DNA from: CAYLNM01 sp964385045
GTDB lineage: Bacteria > Planctomycetota > Phycisphaerae > Phycisphaerales > SM1A02
Length of the DNA stretch: 10,546 nt
Assembly (NCBI GenBank): GCA_964385045.1
Contig: CAYLNM010000151.1
Coordinates: 1 to 10,546 of the forward strand
Direction of reading: 5' to 3'
The number at the start of each line of letters is the position of its first letter. Position 1 is the first letter of the stretch. Under the pieces are notes generated by a model. That model did not search any database. It was not told the origin of the DNA and saw only the letters and a list, made by a program, of their open reading frames with translations. The translations under genes and the position numbers were made by a program. Below, piece by piece: positions 1-5,205 of this stretch.

Positions 1-153
1 CCAGGATCTCGAACTTTCCTTCACCCGCGCGCCTCATTCTCATTGACACGTTCCGGGCGGGCCCACCGGCGCGCGATCATCGAAGGCGTGGAGCGCCACC
101 GCGAGGAGCTGCTCGAGGAATGGGAAGGGATACACGGAGACCGCGAACCGTGA
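1..153 (+). CDS. 3' end of a DUF4160-like protein (partial)
   Basis: The frame is open from the first base and ends at TGA 151-153, giving 50 visible residues. The last 30 include RRAIIEGVERHREELLEEW, which resembles the C-terminal helix of DUF4160 proteins (typically a short 'EHREELLEAW' segment ending the domain). DUF4160 proteins are small, of unknown biochemical function, and are commonly found next to DUF2442 proteins as a suspected toxin-antitoxin-like pair. The next gene has a DUF2442-like domain, which supports the call. The first 20 or so residues have poor third-position G/C and do not look like the family, so the visible upstream part may be divergent or shifted in frame. The gene start lies left of the window. 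The stop overlaps the next start (GTGA), which indicates translational coupling. Confidence 0.45.
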   Translation, partial: PGSRTFLHPRASFSLTRSGRAHRRAIIEGVERHREELLEEWEGIHGDREP

Positions 154-1088
154 CCGACGGCCGCCGGCGTTCGGGTGAGATCGCGATCCTTGCCAGCGAC
201 CCCGAGGACCGGGCGGTCGTCGACCGCTTGCTCGCGTCCTCTCGGAGTGGGCGGGGCGGACCGGGCGCGTCTTCCCGAGGGGTGCGGGCGAGGCTGATCC
301 GGGATTCGACGCACATGAAACGGGTGGCGTCGCGCGATCTTGTGGTTCTGACCGATCCGCGGACAGCCGACGCGATCGACCTTCCCCCCGAGCTCAAGGG
401 ACGGGCTCGCTATGTCGTGTTCGTGGGAGGGGAGGCATGCGAGGTCGCGACCAGCCTGCTGATGCGACTCGGCGTGCGATCGCGGGATCGGTTCGTGCTC
501 GCCGATGCGGCCGAAGCCCCGCGGCGGACCGACGCCTTCGTCACGCGGCTGCTCGCCGGCCTCGCGGCGGAGGGCGACGATCCCGAGGCGGAGGACCGGC
601 GCATCCTCACCGCCTTCGTGGACGACGACACGCTGCACGTGCGGTCGGCACGGTTCGACGTGCTGACCGTCCCGCTGGAGCGGATTGTCGCGGAGGTCGG
701 GGGCCGGGCGGCCGACTGGCGGACCTTCGAGCTCGATCCGCACGGCCAGTTCCTGTACTGGCCGGCCCGCGACGCGCATCTCGGCTGGCGGCATCTGACG
801 TCGATCGTCGACCCGGTGGCGTCCGTGCGAAGTCGCCAGGAGGCCGAGGACTTCAACCGTCGCTACGGCGCGGCGATTCGGGCGCGCCGCCGTGGCGCCG
901 GGCTGAGGCAGTCGGACGTACCGGGGCTCTCGCCGCGCAACCTCGGGCGGATCGAGCGCGGGGAGATCCGGGCGACGTCGAAGGCGCTGGGGCGGCTGGC
1001 CGCGGCGCACGGCCGAACGCTGTCCGAGTACCTGGCGGACCTTGCCGCGGAGCTGCCGCACGCTGGGACCATCCGCGGCGGCGAATGA
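150..1088 (+). CDS. DUF2442-like protein with C-terminal XRE-type helix-turn-helix and unknown N-terminal domain
   Basis: I chose GTG at 150 (312 residues) over ATG at 120. It overlaps the preceding stop as GTGA and has GGAGA about 8-9 bases upstream. Residues 1-150 are unrecognised but alternate hydrophobic strands and helices (IAILASD, DLVVLTD, ARYVVFVGGEA, DRFVLAD), like a degenerate Rossmann or receiver-like fold; this is inference. Residues about 155-222 look like DUF2442: a strand pair (TLHVRSARFDVLTVPLERI) followed by a W..FEL segment and QFLYWPARDAHLGWRHL, matching the family's 'F-W-P' core. Residues about 238-300 form a helix-turn-helix (YGAAIRARRRGAGLRQSDV, then a recognition region with LSPRNLGRIERGE), typical of XRE-family DNA binders. 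With the upstream DUF4160-like gene this probably acts as the DNA-binding, autoregulating half of a toxin-antitoxin-like pair. Usual DUF2442 proteins are about 80-150 residues, so this one is unusually long. Confidence 0.75.
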   Translation: MTDGRRRSGEIAILASDPEDRAVVDRLLASSRSGRGGPGASSRGVRARLIRDSTHMKRVASRDLVVLTDPRTADAIDLPPELKGRARYVVFVGGEACEVATSLLMRLGVRSRDRFVLADAAEAPRRTDAFVTRLLAGLAAEGDDPEAEDRRILTAFVDDDTLHVRSARFDVLTVPLERIVAEVGGRAADWRTFELDPHGQFLYWPARDAHLGWRHLTSIVDPVASVRSRQEAEDFNRRYGAAIRARRRGAGLRQSDVPGLSPRNLGRIERGEIRATSKALGRLAAAHGRTLSEYLADLAAELPHAGTIRGGE

Positions 1089-1138
1089 AGCACCCGCCGG
1101 TCCGGCCTGCAGGTCGTGGCGTGTTCCATGTGGCACGC

Positions 1139-1426
1139 TCAGCCGGCATCGCGTAACGGCGGGACCGTGCGATCGGGCTTCTGCGAGACGATGTCGTACA
1201 TCACCTGCAGGTTCATCCAGAACTGAGGCGTCGTGCCGAACGCACCCGAGAGAAGCCACGCCGTCTCCGTGCTGATGCCCCGCTTCCCCCGCACGATCTC
1301 ATTGATGCGCTGCACGGGAACACCGATGTGAGCGGCAAGATCCACTTGCGTGACCTCCATCGGCTCGAGGAACTCCTCGAGCAGGATCTCGCCGGGATGA
1401 GTCGGGATGCGGTTCGTGGGAATCAT
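1139..1426 (-). CDS. higA: HigA-type antitoxin, XRE family
   Basis: A 95-residue protein from ATG at 1426. The opening IPTHPGEILLEEFLEPMEVTQ is the hallmark of HigA/VapI antitoxins ('HPGE-L-EFL-P-G-SQ'). A helix-turn-helix follows at residues about 25-60 (TQVDLAAHIGVPVQRINEIV, then RGKRGISTETAWLLSGAFG), and then the family's tail TPQFWMNLQVMYDI. HigA neutralises HigB by direct binding and represses the shared promoter through its helix-turn-helix. The gene lies 3 bases downstream of the higB stop, the toxin-first order that is characteristic of higBA. Its 3' end faces the DUF2442 gene, with 50 bases between the two stops. Length and motifs are normal and complete, with no sign of decay. Confidence 0.95.
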   Translation of the reverse strand: MIPTNRIPTHPGEILLEEFLEPMEVTQVDLAAHIGVPVQRINEIVRGKRGISTETAWLLSGAFGTTPQFWMNLQVMYDIVSQKPDRTVPPLRDAG

Positions 1427-1429
1427 GGA

Positions 1430-1720
1430 TCAGTCCTCGTGGTCGTCGACGATGGCGACCTCGAATGCGTGTCTCTCCTTCCACTCGAAGACCAGGCGCC
1501 ATTGGTCATTGATGCGGATGCTGTGCTGACCGGCGCGATCCCCCTCCAGAGCTTCAAGCCGGTTCGAAGGCGGAATACGGAGATCGTTGATGTCGTGGGG
1601 CGCCGCCAACATGTCGAGCTTCCGCTGCGCACGCCGCTCGATGTCTGGCGGCATCCAGCCGGGGCGTGCGCCTTCGAGATAGAGGCGTCGCGTGCCCTTG
1701 CAATGGAACGACTTGATCAC
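1430..1720 (-). CDS. higB: HigB-type toxin, RelE superfamily mRNA interferase
   Basis: A 96-residue protein from GTG at 1720 (MIKSFHCKGTRRLYLEGA in translation). The features are those of HigB/RelE-like toxins: an N-terminal IKSF-KGT-LY segment, the helical PPDIERRAQRKLDMLAA, a strand-loop region with LRIPPSNRLEALEGDRAGQ, and the very conserved HSIRINDQWRLVFEW followed by AFEVAIVDDHED. HigB cleaves mRNA on translating ribosomes; its activity is blocked by HigA, encoded immediately downstream with a 3-base gap. No Shine-Dalgarno sequence is visible before the GTG; the preceding bases are ATACCACC. The full family length and intact conserved core suggest a functional toxin. Confidence 0.94.
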   Translation of the reverse strand: MIKSFHCKGTRRLYLEGARPGWMPPDIERRAQRKLDMLAAPHDINDLRIPPSNRLEALEGDRAGQHSIRINDQWRLVFEWKERHAFEVAIVDDHED

Positions 1721-2047
1721 GGTGGTATTGTGCGCTTACCGGGTATCCGGGCAACCAAGCATTGCCAAACAGCCGCTCCCGGCACGGCAGCGGATTCGCG
1801 GTCGCCAGGAAGACCTCACGGATGACGCACGCCGCGGCCCGCGGGCACGGGTCGGTTCGGAACGTCGGGCGCCGGAGCGGGAAGAGAGCGTGCGCTGAGC
1901 GGCGGTCCAGCGGGATTCGGCGAAGCTCGCCGGTTCACCGACGACCGCACCCGGCGTCGCGTTCGGCCGGAAGGATCGCGGCCACGTCGCGGCGCGACGC
2001 CGGCGTGTCGGCTCGGCGGTGCCCGGGGTGCCGGCTCCCGGGAGGCC
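1721..2047. other. Intergenic region upstream of higB, no gene seen
   Basis: No frame in these 327 bases has the composition, start signals or motifs of a gene; open frames here are Arg/Pro/Ser-rich and look like GC-driven chance frames. Apart from the possible higBA promoter at its left edge, I see only short GC-rich self-complementary stretches and no RNA gene. Confidence 0.5.
1727..1754 (-). promoter_or_regulatory. Possible higBA promoter, perhaps leaderless
   Basis: On the minus strand TTGCCC (1754-1749), a 16-base spacer and CACAAT (1732-1727) give a 4-of-6 and 4-of-6 match to sigma70 elements. The -10 box would sit only 6 bases before the higB GTG, so a transcript would begin at or next to the start codon, which would fit the missing Shine-Dalgarno. 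The spacer includes CCGGATACCCGG, a near-palindrome that could be a HigA operator. This is a weak call from pattern only. Confidence 0.3.
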
Positions 2048-2209
2048 TCAGTCCCCGCGTCGGCGAAGGGCGTCGCCGAAGTGGTCGTTCACGTCCCCGC
2101 CCGCCCGCGGGAAACGGGTCTCCCGGTCGAGCGCGTCGTCGCCGGTGAGCGTCGAGAGGTACGCCTCGTAGGCGTAGACCCGGTCCCGCCGCCGGCCGGT
2201 CGTCTTCAT
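2048..2209 (-). CDS. Small hypothetical protein, 53 residues
   Basis: ATG at 2209 to TGA at 2050-2048. All but three of the 53 codons end in G or C (about 94%), and the composition is balanced and protein-like: MKTTGRRRDRVYAYEAYLST, then TGDDALDRE, then FPRAGGDVNDHFGDALRR. Upstream of this ATG the same frame loses the bias, which supports the start. No Shine-Dalgarno is evident. I do not recognise the family. The basic N-terminus followed by an acidic, helix-prone body with three tyrosines could be a small regulator or antitoxin-like peptide, or the surviving piece of a larger gene. It stands alone on the minus strand upstream of higB, with a cluster of inverted repeats 55-140 bases before its start that may regulate it. 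Confidence 0.5.
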   Translation of the reverse strand: MKTTGRRRDRVYAYEAYLSTLTGDDALDRETRFPRAGGDVNDHFGDALRRRGD

Positions 2210-2264
2210 CAGACTGGACGAGCGTGGTGTCCGGGGATGGTCTGCCGAACCACTGGGTTCGCAT

Positions 2265-2347
2265 CGTTCAGCGGGGTGAACGGTGGAGGTCCCGAAGTAT
2301 CGTCTGCTGAACGGTGTCGGGAGATTGGTTCAGCAGACTGAACGATC
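2265..2347. repeat. Cluster of TGAAC/GTTCA inverted repeats
   Basis: Five TGAAC or GTTCA half-sites lie within 83 bases. CGTTCA (2265-2270) and TGAACG (2277-2282) form one palindrome with a 6-base spacer. GTCTGCTGAAC (2302-2312) and GTTCAGCAGAC (2328-2338) form a perfect 11-bp inverted repeat with a 15-base spacer. TGAACGATC at 2339-2347 mirrors the opening ATCGTTCA at 2263-2270. A related TCTGCCGAAC lies at 2241-2250. The arrangement could be operators for a dimeric regulator, a hairpin in RNA, or a relic of a mobile-element end. There is no U-tract, so an intrinsic terminator is unlikely. Confidence 0.5.
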
Positions 2348-2898
2348 GATGTCGGGATCGCAGGTGGACCCGTCCGGGTCGCCAGACCTTCGGGCGGCGG
2401 AACCGCCGGACTCTGGACGGCCCAGGGAGGCAGCCGACGCCCACATCGGGCCACCGGATCATGAGCCGCGCGATGGGAGTGCCCTCGGACTGCCGGGCCC
2501 GCTCCCGCCTCGGGGGACTCATGACGATCAGGGCTCCTCGGCAGGAGCGCAACCGATGCGCCGACGGAGCCTTGGGTCCTGCGACGGGGCCGATGAACCC
2601 GGCAACCCACCGTGGATCGCTCGGGTCGTGCGGCCCCGTCGGGGTCAGGGAACGGTCCTTCCGGGGCGGCACGACACCGTCGTTCGCGCCGCCGACGGCC
2701 ACGGAGTTCTCGCCGCGCCTCGAGGATCGCGGCGAGGGAGCCGGCATCGACCCGAGCGAGCGCGACGGTCCGAACGTCGAGGATCGCGGTGCGGGAGGCC
2801 TGCGACCTTTCGACGACCTCGTGGTCGGAGACCGTCGGCGGCCGGTTCGTCGTCGGAGGCATGGGCTTCTGGCCGCAGGCCTGATCGGCGGGCCTCCG
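2348..2898. other. Non-coding or decayed region, no confident gene
   Basis: Open frames cross this stretch on both strands because stop codons are rare at this G+C, but none has a clear start, a family motif or consistent quality. The best local candidate is minus-strand from ATG at 2862, about 48 residues of reasonable sequence (including SQASRTAILDVRTVALARVD) that then turns Arg-rich; another minus frame looks better from about 2718 down to 2268. A 13-bp element TCGAGGATCGCGG occurs at 2720 and again at 2777, 57 bases (19 codons) apart. The plus frame over 2605-2840 has equally good third-position bias, so strand cannot be decided. Confidence 0.35.
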
Positions 2899-3125
2899 GG
2901 TGGCCTTGGTTCCCCGAGCCGAGGTGGCCTTGGTTCCCCGAGCCGAGGTGGCCNNNNNNNNNNNNNNNNNNNNNNNNNNNNNNNNNNNNNNNNNNNNNNN
3001 NNNNNNNNNNNNNNNNNNNNNNNNNNNNNNNNNNNNNNNNNNNNNNNNNNNNNGGTGGCCTTGGTTCCCCGAGCCGAGGTGGCCTTGGTTCCCCGAGCCG
3101 AGGTGGCCCCGATTGCCCGAGCTGA
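2899..3125. repeat. 24-bp tandem repeat array interrupted by an assembly gap
   Basis: The unit GGTGGCCTTGGTTCCCCGAG+CCGA is present as two perfect copies (2899-2922, 2923-2946) plus GGTGGCC at 2947-2953 before the gap. Two more perfect copies follow the gap (3054-3077, 3078-3101), then a degenerate copy at 3102-3125 that matches at about 19 of 24 positions. Perfect copies on both sides mean the array probably spans the gap, with an unknown number of units. The unit is a multiple of 3, so it would keep any frame open, yet no flanking sequence argues for a protein. There are no unique spacers, so it is not a CRISPR. Confidence 0.9.
2954..3053. other. Assembly gap of 100 N
   Basis: Exactly 100 N, a conventional placeholder for a gap of unknown size. 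It falls inside a perfect 24-bp tandem repeat, which is the likely reason assembly failed here. Confidence 0.99.
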
Positions 3126-3206
3126 CGGTGGCCCTGCTTGCCAGGCCCTTGACGATCGCCGGCGGCGACGACGCCGGGCCGCCCCCCCCGCCCTTCTCCC
3201 CCCGGC

Positions 3207-3260
3207 GAGGGGGTCACGTTCGATGACCAGGAGGGGGGTCATGTTCGATGACCAGTGACA
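3207..3260. repeat. Tandem 24/25-bp repeat ending in TGACA, possible insertion-sequence end
   Basis: Two adjacent copies of GAGGGGG(G)TCAYGTTCG+ATGACCAG occupy 3207-3230 and 3231-3255, followed at once by TGACA (3256-3260). Each copy holds a palindrome, GGTCAY-GTTCG-RTGACC. Read on the minus strand it starts TGTCA-CTGGTCATCGAAC and repeats inwards. Multiple internal repeats behind a TGT...ACA tip are what I recall of IS21-family ends, but I see no istA or istB sequence and no matching opposite end in the window. It may be a solitary relic or a non-autonomous element; an operator pair is the alternative. Confidence 0.4.
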
Positions 3261-3560
3261 GGCGGCCATCGGCCGCGGCGAGCCGGAGGACGTCGTGGCG
3301 GCCGAACTCCCCTGCGCCGTCCGGCGCGCCGACCTGCCCTTGCCGGCCGTCGCCCTGTCCCTCGCGCCCGACGCCGCCCCGGGGCTCCGGCCCGCAGGAG
3401 CACGCGCGGATCGACGTCATCGGCTCCCGCCCTGCGGCCATGCGCTGGACGCGCATCCAGCGGCGACGCCCGACGAGGCCGCCGAGCGGCTGGTCCACCG
3501 CCGGGATCCGCGGCCAGACCGCCGCGAGCGTCGGGCGTGGAAAGGACTCACGTCGAACTT
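3261..3560. other. Intergenic region, no confident gene
   Basis: No family is recognisable on either strand. A minus frame from GTG at 3498 to the stop at 3214 (94 residues) has high third-position G/C, but it is Gly/Arg-rich and reads into the tandem repeat at its end. A plus frame over about 3295-3400 (AAELPCAVRRADLPLPAVAL) has similar bias. I treat both as unproven, perhaps fragments of a lost gene next to the possible insertion-sequence end. Confidence 0.4.
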
Positions 3561-3633
3561 CGTTGACTTTCAGTGCGTGAAGCCGATATTGTCAACGTGG
3601 CTTTTTGGCACCACGACGCGGATTTCGTCAACG
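3561..3633. promoter_or_regulatory. Operator-like CGTTGAC / GTCAACG sites bracketing the promoter
   Basis: CGTTGAC at 3561-3567 overlaps the -35 box. Its exact reverse complement GTCAACG at 3591-3597 lies at the expected transcription start, and a third GTCAACG is at 3627-3633, just before the start codon. A perfect 7-bp inverted pair around the core promoter is the layout expected for autorepression by the XRE domain encoded immediately downstream. The link to that protein is inference. Confidence 0.5.
3563..3590 (+). promoter_or_regulatory. Sigma70-like promoter of the XRE-ImmA/mazF operon
   Basis: TTGACT at 3563-3568 (5 of 6 to the -35 consensus), a 16-base spacer, and GATATT at 3585-3590 as -10. 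The sequence here is distinctly AT-richer than its surroundings. Transcription would start near 3597, leaving a leader of about 44 bases before the ATG at 3641. Confidence 0.6.
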
Positions 3634-3640
3634 GCGACGC

Positions 3641-4852
3641 ATGATGATCGGCGATCGCATCAGGCAGGCACGGGTTGCGGCCGGCATGACCCAGGACGAG
3701 GTGGTCGACGCCCTCGCGGCGGACGGGCTGTCGCTCACGAAGGCCGGGCTCTCGAAGTACGAGCGCGGTGGCAGCACGCCCAGGCCGTCGGTGCTTCGAG
3801 CGCTGGGGCAGGCACTCGGGGTCGACACGTCGTACTTCCTCGAGGAACCGTCGGTCACGATCGAGTGGCTGGCATTCCGGAAAGCGTCGCGCATGGGCAA
3901 GAAGAAGCAGGCACGCGTCAAGGTGCTCGCCGAGTCCACCGTCGAGGCTTTCATGGCGCTGCGTCACGCACTCGAGCCGAGGGCCGCGGAGCCGTCGCTC
4001 CCCGAGCGGATCGCCGCGTACGAGCCGGAGGATGCGGAGGCCGCGGCGGCATCGCTCCGTGCGCACTGGCAGCTCGGCGACCAGCCCATCGAGAGCGTCA
4101 CCGCCGCCATCGAGGATGGCGGCGGCATCGTCGTCGAGTCGGAGGCCGACGACGGTCGGTTCGACGGCTTGTCGGGATGGATCAACCGGACGACGCCGGT
4201 CGTGGTGGTGAGTGCCGCCGCCTCCGATGATCGACGCCGATTCAGTCTCGCCCACGAGCTCGGCCATCTCGTCATGGACACCGGGGACGTCGACGCGAAG
4301 ACCGAGGAGCAGCTCGCCCACCGGTTCGCCGCCTCGTTCCTCGTGACGGCCGGCACGGCGCGACGCGAGCTCGGATCGAAGCGTCGTCATCTCGACTTCC
4401 GCGAGCTTGCGATGGTGAAGCGGAAGCATGGTCTCAGCATGCAGGCGTGGATCCTGCGGGCCGTGGACCTCGAGATCATCGCGCCGTCGCACGCGCGGAC
4501 GCTGTTCGCGGACATGAGCGCTCGGGGTTGGCGACGAGCAGAGCCGGTGCAGTTCCGCGGGCAGGAGCGACCGCAGAAGCTCCGTCAGCTGACGATCCGG
4601 GCCCTCGCGGAAGGCCTCCTGAGCCGTGAGCAGGCCGAACGCGTGCTTCCCGGTGTGACCGAGGGCGTCGACGAGCAGCCTGCCCGAACGCTCGATGCCC
4701 GCTCGCTCCTCCGGATGCCGAAGGATGAGCGTGATCGACTGATGCAGCAGGCGGCGGCCGTCGTCGCCGACGAGTACGAGGACGGCGGCGGCCTCTCGGG
4801 GCTCGAGTCGCTCTCGGAGGGGGACCACGTTGACCAGTCGTGCGGCGCCTGA
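3641..4852 (+). CDS. XRE regulator fused to ImmA/IrrE-type zinc metalloprotease (putative antitoxin)
   Basis: A 403-residue protein from ATG at 3641 (a second ATG follows at once; a TTG further up would add only Arg-rich residues inside the leader). Residues 1-65 are an XRE helix-turn-helix (GDRIRQARVAAGMTQDEVVD, then LTKAGLSKYERGGSTPRPSV) ending in the usual LGVDTSYFLEE. Residues about 150-290 are an ImmA/IrrE (COG2856) domain with zinc motif HELGH at 205-209, preceded by DRRRFSLA and followed by EQLAHRFAASFLV, whose glutamate is a plausible third zinc ligand. The C-terminal 110 residues contain the LTIRALAEGLLSREQAE segment often seen after such domains. Fused XRE-ImmA proteins regulate mobile elements by cleaving repressors and are also predicted antitoxins. 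The stop overlaps the MazF start by 23 bases, so here it is the likely antitoxin and autorepressor. No clear Shine-Dalgarno precedes it. Confidence 0.9.
   Translation: MMIGDRIRQARVAAGMTQDEVVDALAADGLSLTKAGLSKYERGGSTPRPSVLRALGQALGVDTSYFLEEPSVTIEWLAFRKASRMGKKKQARVKVLAESTVEAFMALRHALEPRAAEPSLPERIAAYEPEDAEAAAASLRAHWQLGDQPIESVTAAIEDGGGIVVESEADDGRFDGLSGWINRTTPVVVVSAAASDDRRRFSLAHELGHLVMDTGDVDAKTEEQLAHRFAASFLVTAGTARRELGSKRRHLDFRELAMVKRKHGLSMQAWILRAVDLEIIAPSHARTLFADMSARGWRRAEPVQFRGQERPQKLRQLTIRALAEGLLSREQAERVLPGVTEGVDEQPARTLDARSLLRMPKDERDRLMQQAAAVVADEYEDGGGLSGLESLSEGDHVDQSCGA
4816..4820 (+). promoter_or_regulatory. Shine-Dalgarno GGAGG that fixes the TTG start of mazF
   Basis: GGAGG lies inside the end of the upstream gene, 9 bases before TTG at 4830. 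It decides the start: the next candidate codons would remove the conserved GEVWW opening of the toxin. Confidence 0.65.
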
Positions 4853-5192
4853 GCCCGGTCGAGGCGAGGTGTGGTGGATCCGGTTCGACCCGGTGCAGGG
4901 CTCCGAGATCGGCAAGACCCGTCCCGCGGTGGTCGTCAACCCGCGCTCCATCGGGCGGCTGCCACTCCGCATCGTCGTGCCGGTCACGGGATGGAAGAGC
5001 GCGTACGAGACGGTGCCGTGGCTGGTGCGTCTCGAGCCGAGTCCACGGAATGGATTGAAGAAGGCGTCCGTGGCCGACTGCTTCCAGGTGAAGTCCGTCT
5101 CGGTCCACCGGTTCGTCGACCGGATCGGGGACGTGCACGCACGCGACATCCGGGAGATCGGCGCCGCGATCGCGGTGTGCGTCGATGCGTGA
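4830..5192 (+). CDS. mazF: MazF/PemK-family endoribonuclease toxin
   Basis: A 120-residue protein from TTG at 4830, overlapping the XRE-ImmA gene by 23 bases. The MazF/PemK fold is clear: GRGEVWWIRFDPVQGSEIGK at residues 10-29, then TRPAVVVNP with the conserved Arg31, then LRIVVPVTGW with Thr53 (the two positions usually tied to RNA cleavage), LEPSPRNGLKKASVADCFQV, and the C-terminal SVSVHRFVDRIG helix region. MazF toxins cut single-stranded RNA at short motifs and arrest growth. Normally the antitoxin gene upstream is a short MazE/AbrB-type or ribbon-helix-helix protein; none is present here, and the 403-residue XRE-ImmA protein occupies that place. The weak start codon and overlap suggest coupled, lower-level synthesis of toxin than antitoxin. 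All core motifs are intact. Confidence 0.94.
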   Translation: MTSRAAPEPGRGEVWWIRFDPVQGSEIGKTRPAVVVNPRSIGRLPLRIVVPVTGWKSAYETVPWLVRLEPSPRNGLKKASVADCFQVKSVSVHRFVDRIGDVHARDIREIGAAIAVCVDA

Positions 5193-5205
5193 GGGTGGAT
5201 CGGTC

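Noticed and set aside
120..149. ATG at 120 as the start of the DUF2442 protein
   Set aside because: It would add ten Arg-rich residues overlapping the DUF4160-like frame; GTG at 150 has a GTGA overlap and a GGAGA upstream.
1119..1138. Hairpin GCGTG/CACGC between the DUF2442 and higA stops as a terminator
   Set aside because: Only a 5-bp stem with a 10-base loop and no U-tract; such pairings are common by chance at this G+C.
21..1259. Long minus-strand open frame across the DUF2442 gene
   Set aside because: Arg/Pro-rich antisense shadow without motifs; it also crosses into the end of higA on the same strand, and the plus-strand gene explains the codon bias.
2899..3125. CRISPR array
   Set aside because: The 24-bp units abut directly without unique spacers, so it is a simple tandem repeat.
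3605..3640. TTG at 3605 as start of the XRE-ImmA protein
   Set aside because: It adds 12 Arg-rich residues within eight bases of the predicted transcription start; XRE domains normally begin right at the MMIGDRIRQAR segment.
3548..5149. 533-residue minus-strand open frame opposite XRE-ImmA and mazF
   Set aside because: Antisense shadow of two well-supported genes; composition is Arg/Leu/His-rich and no family is visible.
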